This document shows, one piece after another, positions 42,123 to 53,537 of a stretch of 64,000 bases of DNA. A program made the translations under genes and the position numbers. How positions within the stretch are numbered: the stretch's first letter is position 1; each line of letters opens with the position of its first letter. Source of the stretch: Chlorophyllum brunneum (lineage: Eukaryota > Basidiomycota > Agaricomycetes > Agaricales > Agaricaceae); contig OY756148.1 in NCBI GenBank assembly GCA_963576785.1, forward strand, positions 1,364,001-1,428,000, in the 5' to 3' direction. Under the pieces are notes generated by a model. The model was given only the letters and a program-made list of their open reading frames with translations, ran no database searches and was not told the DNA's origin.

Positions 42123-43094
42123 TTGGAGCCTTCAGTAAAATCCTCCTTTGCCTCTTCTTCTTGCTCAATTTCCTTGGTGATCTCTCTGATATGTACTTTC
42201 TTTGGTACTTTACAGTTTTTGGAGATGTGGCCCTGCTTTCCACAATTATAGTATGTTATTTTGGTATATGTGACTTTTGTCTTCTTGCAGCAATATTTAG
42301 TGATATGCCTGTATAGGTTGTAGTTGAAATATCTTGGTTTCCTATTTTGATTGGTGTCTGCCCTCTATCTTCCAATCTCTATTGGTTGTCCTCCACCTTC
42401 ATAAGTAACTCCAGTGGTAGTTCTAACATCTCTTCAGATGATATCCATAGTTTTGTATTCTTGTTCTACTACAAAGATCATAGTTCTCTATTCCTTGTAT
42501 ATTGTCAGAATTAAGGTTGCCAGATAGCCTACAATAGTTCTGATAATATTTGCTCTAGTGTGTCACTTGAGAAGGAATATAGTATGTGTGTTGTCCATTC
42601 TAGCTTGGGTTTTTAATACTTCAAACTCTATTAAGAAGTCTGCGGTGTTTCTCTTTCCCTATTTGAACAGCTCAATTTCTCCTTCTGCTATTGCTTTCCT
42701 GTTTCCTAAGGAGAATATGGCTACCATCTCCATTGCAAAGTCATTGAATACTGGTGTTTTCTTATCTTGGATTACCTGCAATTTGGCATTAGTGTGAGAA
42801 CCTACTAGTCCTCCTTTTATCTATGCTAATACTCCAATTATCTTCTGCTTGTTATCATTGATCTTGTTGAAGAGTGTCCATAAGGACATTGCTCTCCACT
42901 ACTTATCAAACTTGGTTCTATTTCCATTGACGTATCCTGGTTCTGGAGCTAAGTTCTTTGGAAAGTTAATTTCGTCAGCTATTTCTGGTTCTATTTCATC
43001 TTTTGGATCCAATTGTGACTAGTGATCCCTGAATATCTGTTGGTCTTGGAGCTTTAGGTCTTCTCAGTGTCCTTGATGAGCTACCACTACTCAT
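42119..43094 (-). pseudogene. Gyp1-D gag (decayed, shortened)
   Basis: Start ATG 43094 is conserved. Span 976 nt against about 1245 in B, with a deletion in the acidic N-terminal part near 43000. Zinc-knuckle remnants lie near 42190-42340. Multiple stops. Confidence 0.75.
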
Positions 43095-43187
43095 ATACTA
43101 TCATCCTGATTAGAGGCTATTATTCCAAGCCTAGGTACAAATAGTGGCACCTCTCTTGCAAGATAAGTCGAATGACACTTTACCAAA

Positions 43188-43491
43188 TGTTACAACCTTA
43201 GTCTAGGACTTAGGTTGCAAGTCTTTGGATAAAGACAAGGAAGTAGAGATAAGAGAAAGGGATAATATAATTGGTAAAGTATAAGAAATACATCAAGTAT
43301 TACTATACTTTATATACTAATGGTGAGTACTAAAAATAAGAGAACAGAGTAAAGGAGTTATAGGGACAAGTAGAATGAGTCAGTAAGAGTATAGCCATAA
43401 GGGATGAAACAGGAGATGAAACAGATATACTAGAATAATGAGTATAATGCATGCATAATAGGAATGTAATGTCTATCTATAGTTCATAACA
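43188..43491 (-). repeat. Gyp1-D 5' LTR (304 bp)
   Basis: Plus-strand TGTTACAACC...TTCATAACA. The primer site ACACTTTACCAA lies at 43175-43186, one base inside. Confidence 0.9.
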
Positions 43492-46020
43492 GACAGGGGA
43501 CAAAGCTTGATTACTTTGTGAGGTAGTTGACAATGACTAGAATGGAGTTGTAGCCAGTAGATTTAGGGAGTTTTTTGATAAAGTCCATAGAAATTGAGTG
43601 TCAAGGGCAGTCAGGAATGGGGAGCTGTTTCAATAGTCTATAGGGATGGTGATGTTGAGACTTGCTAGATATACAGGTAATGCAACTTTTGCAGAAATCC
43701 TTTACAAAACTGTAGACTTTTGGCCAGGTATAGTCATGTTGGACTAAGTCTAGAGTCTTGTTCTGACCAAAATGTCTGGACAGCATATGATTATGTTTAT
43801 ACTGGAGGACTTGTAAATGAAGGTTACCAGAGTCAGGAACATAAATGTAGTCATCAAGTCATAGGAAACCAGCTGTATTGAGTAACCAGTGGCCTTGAGA
43901 ATTGGCAAGGTACTTAGCAGCCAGAGAGTCAGAGTGTAGTACTGTTCAAATGTTGGTATTGAGTTGCTCATAGTCTAGGACTACAGCTACTCAGAGAAAA
44001 GGGAAGTATAAGGATGTGGCATAGATGAATGCAGTAAGTTACTCTTGAGTGAACACAGGTCAGAAGTTATGTAGGTTGACTGTGGTGTAGCTATTATTCC
44101 CCCCTTTAGAGTAGACATTCCATTGTCTAGTTAGCAAGTTAGGCTTTGTCCCAAGATAGCCAGAACAGAAGCATATAACAAGGTTGAACTGAGAAAGATA
44201 CTCTGACCAGTGAGCCTACTGGCAAGTAAGTACCTTGGTAGTACAGAAATACTCCAAGTTCTTATAATTAGTGACTATATCAATGGAGAGAGCAGAACTC
44301 TCAAGGTAGTGTTACTAGATACAAAAAGACTCAAATATAGCCAGTAATTTCTTGTTGTGAGTGTTGTAGTTAGACTTGGCAGAATTGAAAGTATGGGAGT
44401 GGAATGCAATAGGGTGAATGTCACCATCAGTAGCAATAACAGAGAGGATAGCCACAAGAGTATAGTCAGAGACATCAGTTCCGACTATGATCTGAGAGTC
44501 TAGGATCCAGGGGATAAGGATAGGAGCAGTAATAAAAACCTTCTTGAGCATCTCAAAAGCTTTATGACAGTCATCATCAAAATTCCAAGCCATACTCTTG
44601 TGAGTGAGGTAGGTGAGAGGAATAACAATATCAGAATAACTATGAATGAAGTGTTAATAGAAATTAGCAAAGCCTAAGAAAGACTGAATATCCTTGACCT
44701 TCTTTGGCTCAGGCCAATCTTGAATGGTCTTGACCTTTTCTTTGGACATCATAAGACTATTAGATGAAAGGATGTACCCTAGATACTTGACTGAATCTGA
44801 GTGGAATTCACACTTATCAGCTTAAGCATACAGGCCATGTTTATAGAGCTATAGAGGACTTCTCAGATGTACTCCTCATGTTTAGAGTCATTGTCTGAGT
44901 AGATTAGAATATTATCCAAGTAGATTACAACGCATACATTAAGCATATTCTTGAAGATATTGTCTATGAAGTATTGGAAAGTAGCAGTGTATTTGTTAGT
45001 CCAAATAGTATGACTATCTATTTGAATGAACTGTAGTGCATCCAAAAAGCTGTCTTCTATTCATCATCTTTGGCTATGTGGATGAGGTGGTAGGCATATC
45101 ATAGGTTAATCTTGGCATAGATACAAGCTTTATGAGGGATATCAAGTAGATCAGAGATGAGTGGTAAAGAATAGCAGTCCTTCTTGGAGACCTTGTTGAG
45201 GCCATAAAAGTCCACACAAAGCTATAGAGAGCCATCCTTTTTCTTGACAAAAAGAACTGGAGCACTATGCGGAGAGGTGAATGGATGGATAAAGCCATTG
45301 GATAGGTTCTTGTCAATGAATTCTTGCAGAGCTTGTAGCTCAACCTGAGAGAGGGAATAGATAATACCAGTAGGTAGTACTATGCCCTCTTCTAAGTTGA
45401 TTTTCAAGTTGAACAGATGGTGTAGTAGTGGTACATCTGCTTGAGATTTGCTGAAAACATCTGCAAACTTGTGGTATTGTGAAGAAACATTTGATAAATC
45501 AACAAGGTTAGACAGCTATGCAGATGTAGCCTTTGGAGGATTAGATTTGGAATTGATAGTGAATACAAATGAACCAGGCTGGTAGGTGGCTTGTACAAAT
45601 GCAGCCATGCCAATCAGGCTAATATAAGGGACAGATAGTGATGACTGAGGAGCCTGAACAATGTTCAAGGCTAATGTAGGGGTGCATACAGAACAGATGG
45701 AAGCTGGAAAGTCGAGATAATGTGGACAGAAAGTGATACTGCCCAAAACCCAGTCAATTAACAGATTGTAGCAGGTGAGCCAGTTGTGTCCAAGGACCAC
45801 AGAGCAAGAAGGATCCAGCCAAGTAACATAGAAGTCAAAAGTCATAGACTTACTGGTAGGAAAGGACAGAGGTAGGGTTACAGATTTGGTTATGTATGTA
45901 TTCAAAGTACTATCAAACAGTCAAAGTTCAATAAAAGAGATAAAAGTCATTGGGATAAAATGGGAATGGACAAGAGACAAGTCAATAAAGCAATAGGTTA
46001 AGCCACTATCCAATAGAGCT
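43492..46020 (-). pseudogene. Gyp2 pol: protease, RT, RNase H, integrase N-terminus
   Basis: Minus-strand Pol of Gyp2, in several open pieces. Protease: PALLDSGLTYCFIDL, with DSG at 46002-46010, then VLGHNWLTCYN. RT: LSNGFIHPFTSPHSAPVLFV and KKDGSL near 45250, and YLDNILIYSD near 44905, where YLDD has become YLDN. RNase H: VGTDVSDYTLVAILS near 44460-44510 and FNSAKSNYNTHNKKLLAI. Integrase zinc module: HFGQNKTLDLVQHDYTWPKV then CKSCITC (43640-43780), followed by SISMDFIKKLPKS at the core start. Stops and the lost catalytic Asp show it is dead. It is cut at 43491 by Gyp1-D. Confidence 0.85.
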
Positions 46021-46199
46021 GGAAAAGAGTCATCCACAGAGATGTCTGAGCTGGGTAATGAGAAAAACAGAGAGGTAATTGGGATATGAAAAGCATTGGG
46101 GTTTGAAAGAGTGGATCCATTGAGTTGGTAACTCTCTGTAGCACAGATGAATTCAATGTAGTCCTTAGTCTGTGCAGAATCCTGAGGACCACTCTCTAT

Positions 46200-47455
46200 T
46201 TTTTCAACCCCATAGTGGAGGTTGGAGCAACAGGGTTCACAGGGGCCATAACATGATGTCCTTTAGGTTTAGAAGTTGATGATGTATGTGAGGTTCCAGT
46301 TTTACTCATAGTGGTAGCTTTCTTCAGACAGTTGGCTAGTCTGTAATCACTAGCACAATAGATATATAAGCCTTGGTTGAAGTGATACTGTTACTCCTGA
46401 GGTATAAGTTTGTTGTTCATAATGAGCTATTTGGACAAGGGAGATTTGGAGCTGCTAAAACTAGAAAATCTGCCAGATGAGGCTGAACAGTTACTAGAGG
46501 GTTTAGGAGGAAGTTTATTTGAAGGGATAGTTTTGCTACTGTCAGAATTGTGAGGTGTTGAAGGGGAAGGTAAGGCAATATGTTTCTTTGGCTGTAAGGG
46601 GTCTTCTTGAGCAGAATTTCTCTTACTGATGCTCCCAGTAACATTGGTCAATCCTATTGGCCAGTTTCTTCATTGACTTCAAATTCTCAGGTCTATCCTC
46701 AATCATTATGGTCATAATATCTGAGAAGGTAGACTCTTGTAGAAGTAGTAGCAGAGATAGATAAGGCCCTAGTTTGCCATAGCTGTGAGACAGTTGAATT
46801 CAAGTTCATAGGTCATAATGTGTTGGTTGTACTTCATGACAAGGTGTTCTAAATCATTGCAAGCTTCTCCAGCTAGGTCCATGGACCCAAAGTAAGAAGT
46901 GAGTTCTTCAACAAAGGAGTCCTAATTGTTAAGCAAGAGGTTATCACTAAAGGTAATGTCCTCGCTTCCAAAGTAGGTTTGGAAAAGGCAGAGGGTAGTA
47001 CTGAATAAGTAGGTAATAGCAAAAGCAACTTTGGAATTGTTGGCTTTGAACTGGTAAGGATTGGCAACAAAGTAAATGATGCATTGAAAGACCTAATCTT
47101 TCAGTTTGAGAGAGTCTGAGCTGTCAAAAGTATCCAGTTTGCAAGCCTTGATTTTAGAATAGTTGTTAGGAGCTGAAGAACTGGGGCATTCTTGACTATC
47201 CAAAGTTTTGGCCAGATGAGATAAAGCATAGGCCATAGTACAAGTAGGGTCTGTAGGTAGTTTGTTACTATCTTTGGATAAGTCATTATTGCCACCTTTG
47301 GCAACTGGTTCATTGACAGTGATAGGTGGTTGGACAGGAGTGTGGTTATGGGTAGTAGTGGAGGTTTGTGTAGGTTTTGTGGATGCAAAAGAGTAGGTGA
47401 GACAAGTAGTCATAAGGGGAGAGAGATGATACTGAAGATATGAGTCTGATAATAT
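46200..47455 (-). pseudogene. Gyp2 gag (decayed)
   Basis: Minus-strand Gag with several stops. The central capsid-like region reads KLDTFDSSDSLKLKD, then VFQCIIYFVANPYQFKANNS and DLAGEACNDLEHLVMKYNQH, a pattern typical of gypsy Gag in agaricomycetes. A decayed zinc knuckle (YCASDYRLANCLKKA) lies near 46330-46375. The Ser/Pro-rich stretch 46430-46650 precedes it. The gag start near 47412 sits directly inside the 5' LTR. Confidence 0.72.
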
Positions 47456-48067
47456 TGTTAAGTACAAGACTAAAAATGAGAGTACAGTCCTTATAGAATG
47501 GTAGACTAGACAGATAGGGGACCTTGGCTTCAGCTTGTATGCTGTACTCCTCTAGGTATTGTAGTGGTCTTCACTTAGATAACCTCTTGCCACTAGGACA
47601 AAGATCAGACACAGGTAGTAGACAAGTGGAAGAATTACTTATATAGTAGAGAATGGTAGAAAGAGATAGCCAGAGACTAAAGTAGATTATCAGACTACTG
47701 AATACAAGTGTACCAAGGACTACTTATATACTAGTAGTGGAAAAGTATTAGAAAGTCAACAGACTAGATAATGGAGTAACTAGATAGAAAAAGGTAAAAA
47801 AAACATTATATGATATTAGTAACAGGAATATAATGCAATAACACAACAGGTGATACTGAAGAATGGAGTAATAGAGGTAAAAAGGAATCAGAATATAAAA
47901 GAAAACAAGATGGACAAAAGTAGACAGAAACAAATATAGGAAAGGTTGATTGATAGGTCCAGAATAAAGATAAGTATAATCTATAAGTGATTTTCTGTAC
48001 AAGCTGAAGACCGGAACTAAGGTAGAATCATGTCTGTGTACAGGCATGTGAGTTACCAGTTATAATA
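47456..48067 (-). repeat. Gyp2 5' LTR (612 bp)
   Basis: Plus-strand ends TGTTAAGTACAAG and TATAATA (TATAACA in the partner). It has the same length and orientation as 12166-12777 and differs by numerous, mainly transition, changes, so the element is old. Confidence 0.85.
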
Positions 48068-48691
48068 TTTGGCTCAAGTATAGGCAAATTAATATCAATG
48101 TTTTGCTCACATGCTAGTAGAGGAAGTTGTAGTCTTTTAGGCACATACTCATTTTCTTCTGGAATATGATCACCAAGACTTGGGAGAGGTATTAGGTTGG
48201 CTATAATTCCATTGTCCTTGCCTTGGCTAACCAAAAGATTTGTATCTTTTATAATTACTAAGAATATCCTTCAGGTATTGGCAGTTATCATAAACATTTC
48301 CTTCTCTTTGTGGAACCTGAAAGGTGATTCAATCACAAAGTTTTCTTGGTGCTTCAATGTCCAGATGGGATATGAAGATCCCTTCTAGAATGGGTATAGG
48401 AGCTCAGTCATTGGTATGTAGATTAGGCATAGGTACAGCCTTCTCAATATTATTCTTAACCTTAACTCCTTCTGGAGACTAAGATGGCATAGGTGGAGAG
48501 GAATGTAGAGTAGGATTCTTGTAGAATAATCCTGAAGAAGATTCTGTAGAAGAAAAAGAATACAGAGGTGACAGAGTCCACTCTCTAGGACTAGGAGTAG
48601 GAGTTTGTGGACAAGGAGGTGGCAGCAGTGGTCTTGCATACAGTACACTTGGACTGGATAGTCCTGGAACAAATCTATCTCTGGAAATATA
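48068..48691 (-). pseudogene. Cop1-c: reversed copia fragment between Gyp2 and Cop1-b
   Basis: On the minus strand this matches Cop1-b about 59040-59640, the integrase-RT linker; for example GACTATCCAGT and CAAGTGTACT occur in both. The right edge meets the start of the Cop1-b LTR (48692) and the left edge meets the Gyp2 LTR. It is thus an inverted piece of the same family, not the missing remainder of Cop1-a in direct orientation. Confidence 0.7.
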
Positions 48692-48716
48692 TGTTATTAT
48701 TTGTGCTTATTACAGC

Positions 48717-49010
48717 TGTTACGACCTTAGTCTCTGACTCAGGTTGCAAGTCCTTGGATAAAGACAAAAAAGTAGAGAAGGGAGTAAGGGATGATACGAT
48801 TGGTAAAGTGTAAGGAATACATCAAGTATTACTACACTTTATATACTAGTGGTGACAGTTAATAATAAGGGAGAGGGGTAAATGAGTCAGATAGGAGGCA
48901 TAGCCTTTAGGGGTAAAACAGGGAATGAAACGAGAAGTGAAACAAGTATGAGGGTACACAAGGTGACGGGCACACGATAGGAATGAATGGTCTATCTATA
49001 GTTCATAACA
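48717..49010 (-). repeat. Gyp1-E 3' LTR (294 bp)
   Basis: Plus-strand TGTTACGACC...TTCATAACA; adjacent to the complement of the polypurine tract ATACCTCCCTTTC. Confidence 0.95.
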
Positions 49011-49117
49011 ATACCTCCCTTTCAAGCTTCATGTCCTCATGATGCGTATTACTGTAAAGGTCCTTTGTAAAATAAAGCATACGGAATTGGGAGAAAGCGG
49101 GACAATGCGATGAGAAT

Positions 49118-49954
49118 TTACTCATTCATAGGTACAGCAGCTCCCAGAGCCCTGGCCGGGTCCTTCTTGTTTCCTCTGATGAGAGGTGCTTTGTTGACAC
49201 GTCTTAAGCTGATCCAGAGGGGTGCGTGTGGCGGTCCTTCTTTAAACAGGAAGTGGGTGTGATTGTTGTACATGGTGTTATCGTTGGTGTGATTGCCTAA
49301 GAGCTTATGCACTATACTCCTCCAGTATTCGTTGTCCTTTTCACCTTCTGATTTTAATGTGCTATATCCTTGCGGTGGGTGGAAGGTCATGGGTGTGATG
49401 GGGGATACTACCGTGGTGAGGATGGTTTGTAGATGGGCCACTTCTTCTTCGATATCGGGGTGAAGTAATTGGTCGGCGACTGTTATTTCCTGTGTCTTTT
49501 GTTCGCATTTATGACATATGTGATGTTGGATGGGGAACGGGTCGTTACTAGCAAGTAGTCGGTTGACAATATGGTGGGAGAGATTGTCTGTACTTCTTGA
49601 CTCATATATGTTGAGTTGTTCGGCTAGGGCTACGAGGATACTGTGCATCTGAGCTCACATATTGGAGATGACGATAAGTTGCAGGTCATCATTGATTTCA
49701 TATAGGTGTCTCTCCAATTGGTCTCTCCTTCCTTCATTGATGATGAACTGGTTGAGTCTTGGAGTAGCATTGGTTAAGGTATCCATTATTTTAGATATGC
49801 CTTCTTGGGTTGCCTTCATTGCTGCGCCCAATAGTATCATGGTGTTGACTAGGGTTTCTCCCTTTACGAGTTCCTCGTGGCTGGTTCTTTCTGGGACGAG
49901 TTCATCGAACTCTTTGAGGTAGGGGTATGGAGTAAGTTGGCATTCGGCGGGCAT
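49118..49954 (-). pseudogene. Gyp1-E ORF3 (279 codons, one stop)
   Basis: 837 nt from ATG 49954 to the stop at 49118, identical in length to B and C. A single TGA at 49655-49657 stands where copy C has CGA (SNM*AQ against SNMRAR). It keeps HHICHKCEQK, the helix-rich centre and the C-terminal FKEGPPHAPLWI block. Different single stops in three copies imply an intact ancestor. Confidence 0.75.
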
Positions 49955-50051
49955 GGTATGTTATAAAGATAGTTGGCAAAGTCAAGGGTGAAGTGGATAC
50001 AGTGAGTGATGCTTTGAGTGTAGTGGTTGCTTGGAATGCGAGGTTTGTTGT

Positions 50052-53000
50052 TCATAATTGCTGATTTTTACCTCCCCTTTTTATAGGTTTCATCCTCGAA
50101 ATCTTGCTCATAAACTCTTGCACTGCTTCCTTGGTATTTTCCAGATTTGCTTCATCTTCCCATGTATCTTCTTCGGACGTATATCCTTTCCAGTGTATTA
50201 GGTACTGTTTTTGTTTTCCTCTTGTGCGGTGTCCTTGGACTTCATCTACCTCATAGTGTTCTTCATCATTGATTATCTTGGGGATCGGTGGTGGCGGAGT
50301 ACACTGGCTGTCATACTCGGGTTTGTGATAGGGGGAGAGGAGTCTGCTGTTAAACACGTTATGTATTGCCCATGTTTCAGGTAGCTCCAGTCGGTAGCTT
50401 GTTTCACCTATTTTTTCTTTTACCCGGAATGGTCTGTATCTCCTGTGATCAAGTTTTTTTGTCGGTCTTGTTGTCCTAATATTATCTGCTTCAAGCCAAA
50501 CTTGGTCTTCTGCCCTGTACTTGTGTTCTGGTTTCGTGCTGTTCCATTTCTCCATTTGCATCTGGTTTTGTTGTAGCATTTTGATCATCTCTTGGCATAT
50601 GTCCTATAACTCCTGTATTTGCTCCGTGATTGCAGGTGCCTTGACTGTGTTTGAGATATCCCCTTTCCATGGATGTTATCCGTATACTATCTGGAACGGT
50701 GAATGTCCTGTGGCACTATGTGTTTTATTGTTATACTGGAATTCTACTATGCTAAGCCACTTCTTCCAGTTGTTCTACGCATAGTTGATTACGTTTCTGA
50801 GGCATACCTCGATCTCTTGGTTGATGCGCTCCGTCTGACCATCTGTTTGTGGATGGTATGCCATGGATAGGTTGTATTGGGTGCCGGTTGCTCTGCAAAG
50901 TTCTGCCATGAATTTTGATGCGAATTGTGGACCTCTGTCACTGATGATTCTGTGGGGTATCCCATGTTGTCTCCATATGTCATCCCGATAAATATCTCCT
51001 AACTCTTCGGATGATAGGGTGGTGTTAACTGTGCATAGTCTGATCATTTTGCTGAAACAATCAACGATGACAAGTATCGCATCATATCCTTCTGATTCTG
51101 GTAGTAGTCCTATCATGTCGATTGATATTTCTTCCCATGGTCCAATGGGTATTGGTAGTGGATGGAGATGTGTGGTAGGTCATATCCGGAGTATCTTGTT
51201 TTGCTGACATGTGTCGTATCCTTTGATGTATCGTTTAACATCATTGCACATTTGTGGCCACCAATATGTCCTTTTGAGGAGTTCGATCATTCTATGCTGT
51301 CCCAGGTGTCCTACGTCTGTTCTGTTGTGGTGTTGTTGGAGTATTTCTTGGTGTAACTCGGCGTTTGGTGGTACATATATTCTTCCTTCAAACATAGGTA
51401 GTCCATCAGTTTCCCATATCTCCTCTGGTCGTTTCTCCTTTTCTTTCAGCCACTGTGTTTCTCGTCTTTGCTCCTTTCGTAATTGGTGTTTCAGGTCTTC
51501 TTCTCCCGATATTTCCCAAATTTGTCTGATCTTGGTGATAGTGTTATCGAATAGGTAGTCAGGTAATAGCATGATATCTGTGTTGTCTCTGGTTGTGTCC
51601 GTTTTTGCTAGTCTCAATAGCACGTCCGCTTTCGTGTTTGTTTTCCCGGGTATGTATTTTAGTGTGTAGCAATATTCCTGTAATTCCAGTTGCCATCTTG
51701 CCTGTCTTCCTATGAGTTGTTGTGGTTTCCTAAAGTATTCTAAGTTCTTGTGGTCCGTCCATATCTCGAATGGTTTGTCAGCATCAAGTAGGTATTGTTT
51801 CCACATTTTGGTCACTTCTCGGATTGCTAGTAGTTCTTTGTCGTAGATTTGATAGTTTTGTTCTGCCGGTATCATTGTTCTCGAGTGAAAGGCGATTGGA
51901 TGCCACTGGTCATTCTGGTTTTGCGATAGTACTGCTCCTACCCCGTATCCTGATGCATCCACTTCTACCCTGTATTGTCCTTTGTCTTGAGGCATTGCTA
52001 GCACTGGTTCACTCGTGATCTTTTCCTTGATCTTCTCAAATGCCTGTTGTTGTCGTTCTGACCATGACCATTGCACATCTTTCTTCTTCACCTTGTGTAA
52101 GGGTGTTGCTATGTTACTGAAGTCTTGTATGAATTGTTGGTAGAAGTTTGCAAAACCCGGGAATTTTTCGATGTCTTTCACGGATTTGGGTGTTGGCCAT
52201 TCTCTTACTGCTTTCACCTTCTCCTCCTCCATTCTAATGCTGCCTTGTCCAACTACAAAGCCCAGTATGGGTATTTCTTTTGCATCGAACACACATTTTG
52301 ATTGCTTGAAGTAAAGTTGGTACTTGGCTGCAATGTCTAAGAACCACGTTGTTCTTTCCTTGAGTTCTTCCTGTGTGGTTCCTGGAATAACAAAATCGTC
52401 CATGTAGCTGACAAGCATTCCTTCGTGTAACATTTCCCAAAATACTGTGTTCATCATCCTCTGAAAGGTCGCCAGTGAATTGCTCATTCCGAAAAACATG
52501 ACCGTAGGTTCGAATAATCCGCTGTTTGTTACAAACGCTGCCTTCCATTCATCCCCTTCTCTGATCCTGACGTTGTTATATCCCCAAATGATATCAAGCT
52601 TGTTGAACACCTTTGCATCCTTTAGCTGGTCTAGGACTTTGCCTATGAGTGGCAGTGGCGTCTTATCCTTGATAGTATGTTCATTCAGCTTTTTGTAATC
52701 CTATACCAGGCATTTTGTTCCATCCTTTTTTGGTATAAAGAAACATGGGGTGGCGTAGGGGGATTGTGATGGTCTGATTCGTCCTGAGGCAAGGTTCTCG
52801 TCAAGGAACTTCTGTAGTTCCTGTTTTTCCGTTATTGTCATTGGGTAGATCTTGGACTGTAGAACCGGGGGTGCATCTTCAGACAGGTTTATCTCGTGGT
52901 CCCATACCGTGTGCTCAGGTAGTTTATCGAAGTTTTTCTTATTGAATAGGTGGGTGTATCGTCGGAGGTATGGTGGTAGGTCTTCATTCTTTGTCTAGTC

Positions 53001-53481
53001 TGCCTTTTTTTCTTCGATGTGCTCTTTGACTGTGCATATCCTCTCGTTGAACTGTATGTCGCTATGTGGTATTTTGCAATCATCTGGGCATCTGGTGAAT
53101 TGTATGACGTAATTGTTCCAATCGATTTCTGGGTTATGCTTGACCAGCCAGTTGTGTCCGAGATATAGGTCTGCGCTTTCCAATTGTGTTACTAGAGCTT
53201 TAATTTGTTCCATGTGATTACCGTTGTTTAGTACCAGTTGTGCCTTGTCCATTATTTCCCCTTTTTTATTTTCTGTTTCATCAGCATTGATTACTCTGAT
53301 CGGGGTTTCCAGAGGTTTAGTCGGGATCTGTTCTTTGTCTATCATTCATTGTGCTATGCACATGTGGGTGCATCCGGAGTCTATGAGGGTTGTAATTGGT
53401 CTGCGTCCTTTTCTTGTCTGGATTGTTGAGTCAAGGAGAAGTTTGCACATAGAGTTTCGTTTCTGGGGAATTACGTATTGT
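50052..53481 (-). pseudogene. Gyp1-E pol (several stops)
   Basis: Pol with stops near 53344, 52994, 52702, 51180 and in the integrase around 50690-50775, mostly CGA to TGA or CAG to TAG. The longest open part (51180-52610) runs from RT VFNK/MFNKLDIIWGYNN through YMDDFVIPG and RNase H VEVDASGYGVGAVL to the integrase zinc module. The core (50775-51116) has SDRGPQFASKFM and DGQTERINQE. The chromodomain end (50052-50588) is open. Its last codon again overlaps an ATG as ATGA. Confidence 0.9.
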
Positions 53482-53537
53482 CTATTGTGGGATAAAACAG
53501 AAACTCTAGGTTTATTGGCTCGCGGGTTTGCACTTAC
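53482..53537 (-). promoter_or_regulatory. candidate 56-nt gag/pol junction intron, Gyp1-E
   Basis: Minus strand GTAAGT...CACAATAG, 56 nt, with a consensus fungal 5' splice site. The gag stop is TAA of GAG TAA GTG, lying on the splice site. After removal the frame continues as GAA CAA TAC GTA ATT CCC into protease; GTA stands where C has ATG. Confidence 0.62.

Larger units (their letters stand above)
35697..43491 (-). mobile_element. Gyp1-D: Ty3/gypsy chromovirus, old copy, in Gyp2
   Basis: 7795-bp minus-strand element with 304-bp LTRs, inserted in Gyp2 integrase. Flanks ATCAG and GACAG fit a decayed 5-bp duplication only weakly. It contains a 1.6-kb poly-A retroposon at 39422-41042 inside RT. 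Heavy loss of CpG and many stops mark it as old, like copy A, with which it shares the longer LTR and the longer ORF3. Confidence 0.9.
12166..48067 (-). mobile_element. Gyp2: Ty3/gypsy element split by four Gyp1 insertions
   Basis: Minus-strand LTR retrotransposon whose own sequence lies in five pieces: 12166-13288, 20756-20883, 27333-28799, 35243-35696 and 43492-48067. That is about 7.75 kb once the inserts are removed. Both LTRs are 612 bp in the same orientation. Integrase is continuous at protein level across inserts D and C: SFVPC then DTITSADLA, and LHYVLWSKI then ALAQQ. This shows the pieces were one element. The order is gag, protease, RT, RNase H, integrase, then a chromodomain-like tail, typical of marY1-like agaricomycete gypsy elements. 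No matching target duplication flanks it (TACAC against TTTGG). Confidence 0.8.
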
